DNA from: Oceanospirillaceae bacterium
GTDB taxonomy: Bacteria; Pseudomonadota; Gammaproteobacteria; Pseudomonadales; Balneatricaceae
Length of the DNA: 64,000 bases
Direction: 5' to 3'
Assembly (NCBI GenBank): GCA_013215445.1
Contig: JABSRA010000016.1
Coordinates: 1-64,000 of the forward strand
Positions within the stretch are counted from its first letter, which is position 1; every line of letters starts with the position of its first letter. The position numbers and the translations under genes were made by a program. Positions 47,130 through 56,937 of the stretch are shown piece by piece. The notes beneath the pieces were generated by a model, which saw only the letters and a list, made by a program, of their open reading frames with translations, made no database searches and was not told the DNA's origin.

Positions 47130-49466
47130 ATGAAGAGTTTACAAAATAGGATTTTTCTATTTTTTGTAGTGCTGTTACTGATTGTGCAGTCAGTGGCACT
47201 GTGGACCATACTTTCCGGCAAGCAAAATCAAGAAACGTTGGAGATTCAGAGCAGGCTGGCCACCGCCAATACCTTATTTAACGAATTATTCAACAGTCGA
47301 ACCCACTACTTAAAGGCATTCTCTGATACCGCAGCGCATGACTACGGCATTAAACAAATTTTTAACCAAGATACTAGATCGCTGGTGGTCGCCCTGAACA
47401 ATTTGCGCCAGCGTATTGATGCCGATATGGCGATGACCATCGATAGCAATGGCCGTATTAACAGCCAATTGGTCAAGACGATGACCGGTGGAGTTGGCAA
47501 AGTCCGCAAGGGCAGCCAGAGTGAAGCCCTCTTCAGCTATTCTCACTGGCTGGACCCCAACAACCCTCCTACCGAACTATACAAAGTGGCAGATAACCTC
47601 TATCAACTCAGTTTATCGCCGATAATGGTGGGCTCTACACTGCTTGGTTGGATTGGTTTTGGCTATCAAATCGATCATCGCCTGGCAATGCGTTATCACA
47701 AGTTAACCGGCCTGCACACCAGCTTTATCTTGCAAGAGCAGCCAAGGCAACAATGGCAGTTAGTCGCGTCATCCTCGCTGGGCACCGAACTTGATTTTGT
47801 CAGGGATATTATCGAGGGCAAACCTCTACCCCACTATATATCCCAATCGCAAATACTCTCAAGCTATGACGATTTCAATTTTGGGGTAGCCATGTACAGC
47901 CTGCGCGCTGACTTGGTCGAAGTGTTACAAGAGCAATGGTGGCAATTATTGGCATTGATAATCCTCACTCTCGTCCTTTCGCTAGGCGGGGCCTATGCCA
48001 TCGCCGCCTCAATCACTAAGCCCATCAAGCAACTGGTCAAACAAACCCAAAAACTCGCCAGTGGTGAATATCAGCAACTGCTGCCAATAAAAGATCAAAG
48101 TGAATTGGGTCAACTCGCGGAAGAGTTTAATACCATGCAAAGTGCCATTCTCAGTAGAGAGAGAGCGATCGAGCACAAGGCGAACCACCACCCACTGACC
48201 GACTTACCCAATCGTAATATGCTGCTCAGCCTGTTAGAACAGTTAACCGCTGAGACGGAGAGTTTTGCAGTATTTCATTTAAATCTGAGCAGACTCAAAG
48301 ATGTTAATGATACTTTAGGTCATGAATTTGGCGATATGATAATCAAAGAAGCCGGTATGCGGCTGAGCGAAATCACCGTGATTAAAGGAGTTTTCCACAC
48401 CGACTCTGACGAGTTCATTCTCCTGGCTAGCCAAAAATCGCAGCCTATCGTTGAGATGCTAATATCGGTGATTGAAAGCTCTTTCAGTCTGCCTTTGCAA
48501 TATCAGGGTTTCAGCTTTCAACTACAAGCGCGCATCGGCATTGCTATCTATCCTGAACACAGCAATTCAACCAGTAAATTATTACAAATGGCTGATACGG
48601 CCCTGCATCATACCCGTAAAAAAAGTCAACTAATTCAAGTGTACAACTCTGATTTTGACGTCAACACCATTGAGCGTCTCAATTTAATCAATGACTTTAA
48701 AAGCGCGCTGGTACAAGAGCACTTGGAATTACACTTTCAACCAAAAATGGACTTGACCTCCAAACTGATTACCCATGTGGAAGCGCTAGTGCGCTGGCGG
48801 CATCCCAAACTTGGATTAATTCCACCGGATGATTTTATTCCGATGGCCGAACAGACCGGTCAGATCACTGCTTTGACGATGTGGGTATTTAAAGCCGCTA
48901 TTGAACAGCACCTACTCTGGCATACCCAAGGTATTGATTTGAATATCGCCATCAACATTTCAGCACAAGACCTGCGCAATCCGCATTTTTTCAACTTTGT
49001 CTGCCAGTACACTCAAGAGCGCGATTTAGACCCTAACAAGATAACCTTAGAAATAACCGAGAGTGCTGTGGTTGACGATCCTACCTCAGCGATCCAACTC
49101 CTCAACAAGTTTAAGGCGCTGGGCTTCACCCTCTCAATCGATGACTACGGCACTGGCTATTCATCTCTAGCGCAATTAAAAAGTTTACCAGTGCATGAAC
49201 TGAAAATTGACAAATCTTTTATCCTGCGACTAAAAGAGGATCACGACGATCAAATCATCGTACGCTCCACCATAGAATTGGCCCACAATATGGGTTTAAC
49301 TATCGTGGCTGAGGGTATCGAAGATGAGTTCGCACTCACTTGGCTAACCGAGCACCAGTGTGAAAAAGCGCAAGGTTATTACATCAGCCGACCTTTACCC
49401 GCCACGCAGTTAACCCAGTGGCTGATCGAAAAAAATAATTATCAGCGAGTTTCTGCAAATGCATAA
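47130..49466 (+). CDS. Membrane c-di-GMP phosphodiesterase with degenerate GGDEF
   Basis: A 778-residue sensor: TM1 at about 7-27, a periplasmic domain of about 240 residues, TM2 at about 268-290, HAMP, a GGDEF-type domain in which the active loop reads TDSDEF near 426 (not GGDEF), and an intact EAL domain from about 530. The EAL catalytic residues are visible in EALVRWRHP near 551, NISAQDL, EITESAVV and IDDYGTGYSS, followed by KIDKSFI. It therefore most likely degrades c-di-GMP. It lies between the cupredoxin gene and a barrel gene that overlaps it by 8 bp. Confidence 0.92.
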   Translation: MKSLQNRIFLFFVVLLLIVQSVALWTILSGKQNQETLEIQSRLATANTLFNELFNSRTHYLKAFSDTAAHDYGIKQIFNQDTRSLVVALNNLRQRIDADMAMTIDSNGRINSQLVKTMTGGVGKVRKGSQSEALFSYSHWLDPNNPPTELYKVADNLYQLSLSPIMVGSTLLGWIGFGYQIDHRLAMRYHKLTGLHTSFILQEQPRQQWQLVASSSLGTELDFVRDIIEGKPLPHYISQSQILSSYDDFNFGVAMYSLRADLVEVLQEQWWQLLALIILTLVLSLGGAYAIAASITKPIKQLVKQTQKLASGEYQQLLPIKDQSELGQLAEEFNTMQSAILSRERAIEHKANHHPLTDLPNRNMLLSLLEQLTAETESFAVFHLNLSRLKDVNDTLGHEFGDMIIKEAGMRLSEITVIKGVFHTDSDEFILLASQKSQPIVEMLISVIESSFSLPLQYQGFSFQLQARIGIAIYPEHSNSTSKLLQMADTALHHTRKKSQLIQVYNSDFDVNTIERLNLINDFKSALVQEHLELHFQPKMDLTSKLITHVEALVRWRHPKLGLIPPDDFIPMAEQTGQITALTMWVFKAAIEQHLLWHTQGIDLNIAINISAQDLRNPHFFNFVCQYTQERDLDPNKITLEITESAVVDDPTSAIQLLNKFKALGFTLSIDDYGTGYSSLAQLKSLPVHELKIDKSFILRLKEDHDDQIIVRSTIELAHNMGLTIVAEGIEDEFALTWLTEHQCEKAQGYYISRPLPATQLTQWLIEKNNYQRVSANA

Positions 49467-50709
49467 ACTCAATTATTATCCGATCAGCTTAGTGATTATA
49501 TCGGCATGGTTAGCGACCCCAAGCCTCGCCATAGAAATAAACACCCATGGCATCACCGATCTTCGCATTGGCATTGCAGATACCAGTCAGAGCCATTTAG
49601 CAGCAGGGCAAGGTAAATTTTCTAACTCCGATGGTTTATCTTTATCCCTGGCTCAATTCGGCGTAGAAACTGATATCCGCTTTGACCACCAATTCAGTGC
49701 CAAGATTGTACTCAATGGCTCATATTTGGCAGAAGATGCCGCACTGGGTATTACTGAGGCCTACGTGAAATACAAAGGACTGCCGACTAGTAGCGGCTGG
49801 CGACTCGAGACCAAAGCGGGGTTTTTCTATCCAAAAATATCGCTGGAAAATGACGCTTTCGCCTGGTCGAGTATCAACACCCTAAATTCATCAATGATCA
49901 ATACTTGGGTCGCTGAAGAGATTCGACTAACCGGAGCAGAGCTAAAGTTCACTCATCTGGGAAAATTCAGCGGTCAAAATTACGATTGGTCTATCAGTGG
50001 CGCTGCTTTTATCAATAACGATCCCTCCTCTGCACTCTTATCTTGGCATGGATGGACCACAGGGTCTCGACAGACAGGCTGGGGAGAATCGGTGGCATTC
50101 CCACAGCCCCTTGCGGCTCAGCCCGGTGGCCCTCTTGCCGAACAAGCTAAGCGCTCCAAACCCTTTGACGAAATCGATCATCGTCTGGGTTACCAAGTGC
50201 ACTGGGATTACCAACAAGCTAACTGGGGTAAGCTTAATTTGGGTTATTATGATAACCGCGCCCAGTCTTTTCAGGTAACTGACGGTCAATATGGCTGGGG
50301 CAGCAAATTTGTCTATGCCGGGATTAAATTAAAATTGCCCGCTCAGCTACAACTCACCGCTCAATACTTAGAGGGCAATAATTTAATGCAGAGCCCCGAC
50401 CGGCAAGACATAGTCAAAAACGCTTACAAAAGTGGCTTTATCATGCTTAGTAAGCGTCGCAACAAACACGGCTATGCCATGCGCATCGAAGAATTCCAGG
50501 TCGACGACCGAGATAACACTGCAGGCGATGACAATAACGAGTACGGCACTGCCCTAACCTTCAGCTATAACTATCGCTACAGCAAACCGCTGTTTCTAGC
50601 CACCGAAATCAATATCATTAAAAGCCGTCGACCGGCACGCGCCTACCAAAATTTAGCCATCAAGAAAACCGAGCAACAACTGCAATTTTCAGCCCGCTAT
50701 TTCTTTTAA
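49459..50709 (+). CDS. Outer-membrane beta-barrel protein
   Basis: A 416-residue exported protein: signal peptide (PISLVIISAWLATPSLA), then alternating aromatic strands and loops, ending in LQFSARYFF, a C-terminal phenylalanine typical of outer-membrane barrels. It looks like a small porin-like or TIGR-type barrel without clear homology to a known transporter. It overlaps the GGDEF-EAL gene by 8 bp, so the three genes are one operon. It may serve uptake of, or sensing of, a substrate whose presence is relayed to c-di-GMP; this is inference. Confidence 0.75.
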   Translation: MHKLNYYPISLVIISAWLATPSLAIEINTHGITDLRIGIADTSQSHLAAGQGKFSNSDGLSLSLAQFGVETDIRFDHQFSAKIVLNGSYLAEDAALGITEAYVKYKGLPTSSGWRLETKAGFFYPKISLENDAFAWSSINTLNSSMINTWVAEEIRLTGAELKFTHLGKFSGQNYDWSISGAAFINNDPSSALLSWHGWTTGSRQTGWGESVAFPQPLAAQPGGPLAEQAKRSKPFDEIDHRLGYQVHWDYQQANWGKLNLGYYDNRAQSFQVTDGQYGWGSKFVYAGIKLKLPAQLQLTAQYLEGNNLMQSPDRQDIVKNAYKSGFIMLSKRRNKHGYAMRIEEFQVDDRDNTAGDDNNEYGTALTFSYNYRYSKPLFLATEINIIKSRRPARAYQNLAIKKTEQQLQFSARYFF

Positions 50710-50796
50710 TCGCTCTGTATGACAGATAACTTGCCTACTCAGTCGTCCAGCGCTGGTGTCAAATCACCGATTTCCACCCCCTCACTGGTTTAAACG

Positions 50797-52116
50797 CTAC
50801 CAGGCACTATCTCTGCGCAGCCAATAAAAGCCTACACAACCGGTCACGGCTCGGGCCACATACAATGAGAGTAAAGCTATCCACAAGCCGTGATTTAATA
50901 GGCTCTGGGTAAGGTACCACACCGGGAAAAATACCAAAAACACCGAAGCCAACATCGAATTCTGCATCAGTGAGACTTGCATTGCACCGATAAACACCCC
51001 ATCCAACAAAAAACTAGTCATCGCAATTAGCGGTAATACCACCAGCCAGGGCAAATACTCTTTGGCAATTAACTGTACCACCACGATGGAGGTCAACTGC
51101 TCGATGAACCAGTGACCACCCAGATAAAATAGAGTGCTAAAGGCGCTCGCCACCAGTATGGATAACAGTGCCGCTGCCGCTACTAATTGATAAAACTTAG
51201 TGAAATCTCTAGCACCTATTGCCTTACCGGTTAGCGCTTCCAACGCATGTGCGAAACCATCTAATACATGCGCGATCAACATCACAAAACTCATTAGCAC
51301 CGCATTCGCCGCCAGTGTGTCTGCACCAAATTTGGCGCCTTGCGCGGTAAAGAAGCCCATCGCCAGCAACAGCAACACAGTACGTACAAACAAATAGCGG
51401 TTAACTTTAATGATTGGCAGATAACTAGCCATTTTTTTAAGTTGGCTATAGGCGATCTTACCCGAGACGCTTCGCAACATATTTTTGCAACACCAAAGCC
51501 CTAATATTAACCCGAAGTACTCCGATATAACCGTGGCGTAAGCCAGACCTTCAACCTTCATTCCCAAGACATTAACCGCTATTATATCTAATATAATATT
51601 TAGCAAGTTAGTACTAACTAACAAAACTAACAAGATCTTAGTATTTTGATTACCGACAAACCACCCCAACAATACATAGCTACACAGCACTGCCGGTGCC
51701 CCGTAAATACGTATCTCGGCGTACCCTTGCGCCTGAGGTAATACTTCTGCTTGAGGCCCTAATAGCCCTAGTGCCAGCTCAATAATGGGGGTCTGGAACA
51801 TCATCAGCAGTAGCGCTATGCCCAGCGCTAATATGAGAGATTGCGCCAACAGTGTTCGGTTGCCGCTACCGTTGTTAGCACCCACTAACTGCGCTGTCAT
51901 GCCCGTCGTACCCATGCGCAGAAAACCGAAGGACCAGTAAATAAAAGAGAATACTGTCGTGCCGATTGCCACCGCTGCCAAAAATCGCGAATCGGGTAAG
52001 TGACCAATCACCGCGATATCTACCAGAGAGAGCAAAGGTTGAGAAATATTAGATAACATCACCGGCCAAGAGAGCCGCCAAATTAAGTTGATATGACCAA
52101 ATTGAAGCGTACTCAT
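50797..52116 (-). CDS. MATE family efflux transporter
   Basis: Multidrug/cation antiporter of the DinF-type MATE group, with 12 helices over 439 residues. The N-terminal LSWPVMLSNISQPLLSLVD is the first helix and family-like repeat, and the second half repeats the pattern. The ATG at 52116 (MSTLQFGHINLIWR) is better than the TTG one codon earlier. Its first 20 codons are part of a tandemly repeated 84-bp unit that continues upstream to the znuB stop. Confidence 0.9.
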   Translation of the reverse strand: MSTLQFGHINLIWRLSWPVMLSNISQPLLSLVDIAVIGHLPDSRFLAAVAIGTTVFSFIYWSFGFLRMGTTGMTAQLVGANNGSGNRTLLAQSLILALGIALLLMMFQTPIIELALGLLGPQAEVLPQAQGYAEIRIYGAPAVLCSYVLLGWFVGNQNTKILLVLLVSTNLLNIILDIIAVNVLGMKVEGLAYATVISEYFGLILGLWCCKNMLRSVSGKIAYSQLKKMASYLPIIKVNRYLFVRTVLLLLAMGFFTAQGAKFGADTLAANAVLMSFVMLIAHVLDGFAHALEALTGKAIGARDFTKFYQLVAAAALLSILVASAFSTLFYLGGHWFIEQLTSIVVVQLIAKEYLPWLVVLPLIAMTSFLLDGVFIGAMQVSLMQNSMLASVFLVFFPVWYLTQSLLNHGLWIALLSLYVARAVTGCVGFYWLRRDSAW

Positions 52117-52450
52117 CAAGCTAGCACCTTTTTTCCATTACATCACTGGCCAAGAAAGCCGTAAAATAAAATTGATAAGAGCCTACAATTGAGGCGCGCT
52201 CATCAAACCAGAACCTTTTGCATTACATCACTGGCCATGAGAGCCGTAAAATAAAATTGATATGAGCCTACAATTGAGGCGTACTCATCAAGCTAGCACC
52301 TTTTGCATTACATCACTGGCCAAGAGAGCCGAACAATAAAATTGATAAGAGCAAATTTAAATATTCTCATCAAACCAGGATTTTCTAGGATTAGATCACC
52401 GGCAACAGAGCCGCCAAGTCGAGTTAAAATGACTTAACGGCAGCTTCTCA
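52057..52450. repeat. Tandem 84-85-bp repeat derived from the MATE gene start
   Basis: Units start at about 52057, 52141, 52226, 52311 and 52394. Unit 0 is the coding start of the MATE gene. Units 1 to 3 each keep a CATCACTGGCCA-like block, which is the minus-strand WPVM region, and a start-codon-like ATG (as CTCAT). Unit 4 is most diverged and ends at the znuB stop. On the minus strand, unit 1 reads MSAPQL and a stop, then LINFILRLSWPVM and a stop, clearly a decayed copy of the MATE N-terminus. Confidence 0.88.
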
Positions 52451-53248
52451 TCAAACCTGAGGCTTTTTAAAAGACCAGAGATAAATAGTGACAAAGATCA
52501 GCATCGCGGCAACCACCACTGAAGGTCCCGCGGGTGTATCGAACTCAAACGAGGCTAATAACCCCAGGACTACCGCCGCCACCCCCAACACCGATGCCAG
52601 CAGGGCCATTTTTTCCGGTGAATCGCTTAACGGCCTGGCGCTAGCAGCGGGAATAATCAGCAGTGAAGTAATCAGCAGCACCCCGACTATTTTCATCGCC
52701 ACGGCGATCACCAGTGCAATCATCAACATCAACAGCAAACGCATCTTAGTGACATCGACACCCTCCACTTGCGCCAACTCCTCGTTGATGGTCATTGAAA
52801 TCATCTGCGGCCAAAAATAGTAGAGCAACATTAGCACTATGGTTCCGCCCACTCCAATCCAAATAAGATCTTGGGGTAAAATTGCCAGCAGGTCCCCAAA
52901 CAGAAATGCCATCAGGTCGATGCGCGCATCGTCAATAAAAGAAATGGTCACCAAGCCCAAAGACAGAGAGCTGTGAGCCATAATCCCCAGCAAGGTATCC
53001 GTGGCGATGAAGTGTTGTTTCTGCATTGCGACCAATACCACTGCCAGTATCAGACAGCAGATTATGATAGCGACATTGAGGTTAATCTCCAAAAAGATGC
53101 CAATGGCCACCCCCAATAACGCACTGTGAGCCAGACTATCGCCAAAATAGGACATGCGACGCCACACCACAAAAGCCCCGAGCGGCCCTGAGACAATAGC
53201 CACACCAATCCCACCTAACAGGGCAAACAGTAAAAAATCGTAGTACAT
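52451..53248 (-). CDS. znuB: Zinc ABC transporter permease
   Basis: Polytopic inner-membrane component of high-affinity zinc uptake, 265 residues from ATG at 53248 (MYYDFLLFALLGGIGVAI). The permease motifs RMSYFGDSLAHSALLG and RPLSDSPEKM are those of the ABC-3 metal permeases. A longer frame reaches into znuC but would overlap it. It follows znuC with 1 bp between stop and start. The array of MATE-derived repeats lies right after its stop. Confidence 0.94.
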   Translation of the reverse strand: MYYDFLLFALLGGIGVAIVSGPLGAFVVWRRMSYFGDSLAHSALLGVAIGIFLEINLNVAIIICCLILAVVLVAMQKQHFIATDTLLGIMAHSSLSLGLVTISFIDDARIDLMAFLFGDLLAILPQDLIWIGVGGTIVLMLLYYFWPQMISMTINEELAQVEGVDVTKMRLLLMLMIALVIAVAMKIVGVLLITSLLIIPAASARPLSDSPEKMALLASVLGVAAVVLGLLASFEFDTPAGPSVVVAAMLIFVTIYLWSFKKPQV

Positions 53249-53249
53249 A

Positions 53250-54029
53250 TTAGTGATTACACTCTTGAGTAGTTTGAGTTCCAGCAGTGTTGGCGGGAAG
53301 CACATCACCGTGTAAATTATGATCGTGGTTGTGGTGGTGAGCGTACAGCGCCATGGTTTTGGCACTGGCTGCCCCAAACAACTCGATATACGACGGGTCA
53401 TTGGTAATTTTTTCCGGATGACCCGAGCAACAGATGTGTTGGTTCATACAGATAACATGATCAGTGGCTGACATCACCAGATGTAAATCGTGAGAGATCA
53501 TCAGCACCGAGCAACCTCGGGCTTTCTTAATATCCCCGATCAACTGATAAAGCTCTATCTGGCCGTTGATATCTACCCCCTGTACCGGCTCATCTAATAC
53601 CAGTAACTGTGGCTCTCTCAGTAGCGCCCTAGCCAACAAAACACGCTGCATTTCACCGCCGGATAGCCCATGAATTGAGCTATCGAGCAAACTGGCGATA
53701 TCGACACTAAACACTGCTTTATCGATAGCCCGCGCTGATATTTGCCGGGATATTTGTAAAAAGCGTCTAACCGTCAGCGGAAAGGTACTATCGATGTGCA
53801 GCTTTTGCGGCACATAACCAACAATCAATTCTGGCTTGCGCCACACCACCCCACTATCGGGTTTAATTAAACCCAGTACAATTTTAACTAGAGTGGTTTT
53901 TCCGGCGCCATTGGGACCGATCAAGGTTGTAATACAATCGCGATGCAAATTAAAACTGACGTTACGCACCACCTGCTTGTTTGAGAAACTTTTATTGACC
54001 TGTTCCAGCTGGATAATATTGGTATTCAT
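53250..54029 (-). CDS. znuC: Zinc ABC transporter ATP-binding protein
   Basis: ATPase of the ZnuABC zinc importer, 259 residues. Walker A LIGPNGAGKTTL, signature LSGGEMQRVLLARALL and Walker B LLVLDEPVQGVD are intact. The C-terminus is histidine-rich (YAHHHNHDHNLHGD), as in other ZnuC, and may sense or bind zinc. The normal neighbours znuA and zur are not found in this window; the gene upstream is the unrelated yqiA. A Zur operator was not seen in the gap. Confidence 0.95.
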   Translation of the reverse strand: MNTNIIQLEQVNKSFSNKQVVRNVSFNLHRDCITTLIGPNGAGKTTLVKIVLGLIKPDSGVVWRKPELIVGYVPQKLHIDSTFPLTVRRFLQISRQISARAIDKAVFSVDIASLLDSSIHGLSGGEMQRVLLARALLREPQLLVLDEPVQGVDINGQIELYQLIGDIKKARGCSVLMISHDLHLVMSATDHVICMNQHICCSGHPEKITNDPSYIELFGAASAKTMALYAHHHNHDHNLHGDVLPANTAGTQTTQECNH

Positions 54030-54404
54030 TCATCTACCTTAGAGAATTGTTGGTGGTTAGGGAAGCAGCGAACAAGTCCCAAGCGCCCCTGGCGTACAGG
54101 ATAGTTTGTGATTGAGGCAATGGTTACAGGCGGACTGGTTGCCCGGCGAAAACCATTAACAAAGAGCACGAACTATCCTGTACGCCCCGTAGGGTGGGTA
54201 TCTAAGCGGTCAACTCCTTTGTCAGAACGCTTGTAAAGGACTAGCCATTCACTTCGCATTCTTCCGCGGATTTAACCGCTTAGTTATCCACAGGGGTTAT
54301 TTGGGGACTTACTCGCTACTTCCTTAGCCAATTGAGAACAAATACTTGCAACTACTGGCTAGCTTAGGTAACTTGCAAGGTAAAACACTGTAAGGATAAG
54401 CAGT
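54030..54404. other. Intergenic region with inverted repeat and a DnaA-box-like sequence
   Basis: Between divergent znuC and yqiA. A 20-bp inverted repeat (one mismatch), GGCGTACAGGATAGTTTGTG at 54091-54110 and its complement at 54167-54186, is separated by 56 bases. A TTATCCACA lies at 54284-54292, but alone it does not indicate an origin. No Zur-like site was identified. Confidence 0.55.
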
Positions 54405-55022
54405 ATGTCGGTCACGGTGATTTATATTCACGGTTTTAATAGTTCACCACAATCAATCAAAGCACAGCAGTTAAGCACTTACTTTGAGCAGAGGCGATTG
54501 GCATCACGGGGTTATCGATTGTTAGTACCGGCGCTGCATTTTTCACCAGGGGTGGCGATTGAACAGCTAGTAGCATTAATCGAAGCCTGTGCAGCATCAC
54601 CGATATTATTAATCGGTAGTTCTCTCGGGGGTTATTACAGCATTTATCTCTCCCAGAAGTTTGCAAACTGTGTGGCGGTGTTGATTAACCCAGCAGTTTA
54701 TCCGCAGCGGTTGTTGGTGAGTATGTTGGGTGAGCAACAAAATCTTTACAGCGGGGAAAAGTATCAATTAACTGCTGAGCATATTGTACAGTTAGAGGCG
54801 ATGGACGTTGCAACGCTAACCGAGCCCAAACGCCTATTGTTACTCTCCCAAATGGGCGATGAAACCTTGGATTACACAGAGGCCGTGCTAAAACTAAGCG
54901 GAGTCGAGCAGCGGGTAACTGAGGCAGGAAATCACGGTTACGAAAACTTCAACGCAGTCATACCCGAATTGTTTGAATTTGCAGAGCAGTATTTTTTATT
55001 AGGATCGAAAGTAAATGAGTAG
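54405..55022 (+). CDS. yqiA: YqiA-type esterase
   Basis: Alpha/beta hydrolase of 205 residues, close to E. coli YqiA, a small esterase found before parE. The oxyanion region IYIHGFNSSP, nucleophile elbow GSSLGGYY, aspartate in QMGDETLDY and histidine in NHGYENF complete the fold. It overlaps parE by 8 bp, so yqiA-parE-parC are coupled. Confidence 0.92.
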   Translation: MSVTVIYIHGFNSSPQSIKAQQLSTYFEQRRLASRGYRLLVPALHFSPGVAIEQLVALIEACAASPILLIGSSLGGYYSIYLSQKFANCVAVLINPAVYPQRLLVSMLGEQQNLYSGEKYQLTAEHIVQLEAMDVATLTEPKRLLLLSQMGDETLDYTEAVLKLSGVEQRVTEAGNHGYENFNAVIPELFEFAEQYFLLGSKVNE

Positions 55023-56907
55023 TGAATATAAAGCAGCTTCAATTGAGGTTCTAAGTGGTCTAGATCCGGTACGGCGCAGGCCCGGCATGTACACTGAGAC
55101 GGACAAACCCAATCACTTGGCTCAGGAAGTCATCGATAACTCCGTGGATGAGGCCATTGCGGGGCATGCTAATCAAATCGACGTGGTACTGTTTAAAGAT
55201 GGCTTTATTTCCGTCACTGATAATGGCCGTGGTATGCCTGTCGATATACACCCGGAAGAAGGGGTTAGTGGTGTCGAACTTATTTTGACTAAACTGCATG
55301 CTGGGGCAAAATTCAGTGAAGGTGAATACAGCTTTTCCGGCGGCTTACACGGTGTCGGTGTCTCAGTGGTCAACGCACTGTCAAAGAGCCTGGTAGTAGA
55401 GATAAGACGCGATGCACAAGTCTATAGCATCGGTTTTGCAGACGGTGAAAAAATATCCGAACTCGAGGTGATAGGTAGCTGCGGAAAACGCAATACCGGC
55501 ACTATGGTCAAATTCTTGGCCAATGCCAAATACTTTGATACTCCCAAGTACCATGTCAATAAACTTAAACACAACTTGCGTGCCAAAGCGGTCCTGTGCC
55601 CGGGGCTTAAAGTCACCTTTACCGACCATAGCGGCAAAAATGTTGAAAAAGATAGCTGGTATTACCAGGACGGATTGAGCGATTATCTGGCGGGTATGAC
55701 CCAAGTTTACGAGACGATTCCACTGCAACCTTTTGTCGGTCGTTTGCAGGGACAAGAAGATGCCGTCGAATGGGCGGTGCAATGGCTGCCAGAAGGGGGT
55801 GAGATAATCACTGAAAGTTTTGTTAATTTGATCCCAACCATGGTCGGAGGCACGCATGTCAATGGCTTTAGAACGGGTTTGCTCGAGGCGATGCGTGAAT
55901 TCTGCGAATTCAGGTCGCTACTGCCCCGCGGGGTGAAGTTAACCGCCGAAGATATTTGGGAGCGCTGCAGTTACGTGCTCTCTGCCAAAATGCGTGAACC
56001 ACAATTCGCCGGGCAAACCAAAGAGCGGCTCTCCTCTCGGCACATTGCCGCCTTTATTTCAGGCGCCATCAAAGACGCATTTTCGCTGTGGTTGAATAAA
56101 CACGTCGAAGACGGCGAAAAATTGGCCGAAGCGGTAATTGCCAACGCGCAAAAACGACTGCGTTCCAGTAAAAAAGTGGTGCGTAAGCGCATAACCACTG
56201 GGCCGGCGCTGCCGGGTAAACTTGCCGATTGTTCTGGTACTGAAACCGCGCGCTCAGAGTTGTTCCTGGTGGAGGGAGACTCAGCGGGAGGCTCGGCCAA
56301 ACAGGCGCGAGATCGCCAGTTTCAAGCGATCATGGCGCTGCGCGGTAAAATATTAAATTCCTGGGAAGTCGACTCATCGCAAGTGCTGTTATCCAATGAA
56401 ATTCACGATATATCGGTGGCGATCGGGGTTGAGCCGGGCAGCGATGATATCAGTGGCTTACGTTATGGCAAGGTCTGTATCTTAGCCGATGCCGACTCGG
56501 ATGGTGCGCACATCGCCACCTTGATTTGCGCGCTGTTTTTGCGCCACTTCAAACCGTTAGTGACTGCTGGCAATATCTATGTCGCCATGCCTCCTCTGTA
56601 TCGTATCGATGCGGCCAAGGATGTTTTTTACGCATTAGATGATAGTGAGCGTGACGGCATTATCGAGCGGATTAAGGCCGAGCGAAAAAATGTAAAAATC
56701 AATGTGCAGCGCTTTAAAGGATTGGGTGAGATGAACCCCCTGCAACTGCGTGAAACCACGATGAATCCCGATACCCGCAGGTTAGTGCAACTGACGATTA
56801 CGCCTGGCGATGACAGTCATGAAATGATGGATATGTTACTGGCTAAAAAGCGTGCCCCAGATCGAAAGGCTTGGCTGGAAGGCAGCGGCGATTTAGCCAA
56901 AGTATAA
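55015..56907 (+). CDS. parE: DNA topoisomerase IV subunit B
   Basis: ATPase subunit of topoisomerase IV, which decatenates daughter chromosomes. The 630-residue protein has the GHKL ATP site (IDNSVDEAIAGH, DNGRGMPVDIH, GGLHGVGVSVVNALS) and the TOPRIM part with EGDSAGGSAKQARDR, LRGKILNSWEV and DADSDGAHI. Length matches family. The 8-bp overlap with yqiA and 30-bp gap to parC mark one transcript. Confidence 0.97.
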   Translation: MSSEYKAASIEVLSGLDPVRRRPGMYTETDKPNHLAQEVIDNSVDEAIAGHANQIDVVLFKDGFISVTDNGRGMPVDIHPEEGVSGVELILTKLHAGAKFSEGEYSFSGGLHGVGVSVVNALSKSLVVEIRRDAQVYSIGFADGEKISELEVIGSCGKRNTGTMVKFLANAKYFDTPKYHVNKLKHNLRAKAVLCPGLKVTFTDHSGKNVEKDSWYYQDGLSDYLAGMTQVYETIPLQPFVGRLQGQEDAVEWAVQWLPEGGEIITESFVNLIPTMVGGTHVNGFRTGLLEAMREFCEFRSLLPRGVKLTAEDIWERCSYVLSAKMREPQFAGQTKERLSSRHIAAFISGAIKDAFSLWLNKHVEDGEKLAEAVIANAQKRLRSSKKVVRKRITTGPALPGKLADCSGTETARSELFLVEGDSAGGSAKQARDRQFQAIMALRGKILNSWEVDSSQVLLSNEIHDISVAIGVEPGSDDISGLRYGKVCILADADSDGAHIATLICALFLRHFKPLVTAGNIYVAMPPLYRIDAAKDVFYALDDSERDGIIERIKAERKNVKINVQRFKGLGEMNPLQLRETTMNPDTRRLVQLTITPGDDSHEMMDMLLAKKRAPDRKAWLEGSGDLAKV

Positions 56908-56937
56908 GTAAGCTTATTAAAGGTGTGTTGAATATTT

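Noticed and set aside
54284-54292. Perfect DnaA box TTATCCACA near znuC/yqiA
   Set aside because: It is a single box with no cluster, no dnaA/dnaN/gidA genes and no A+T-rich unwinding element, so it does not support an origin.
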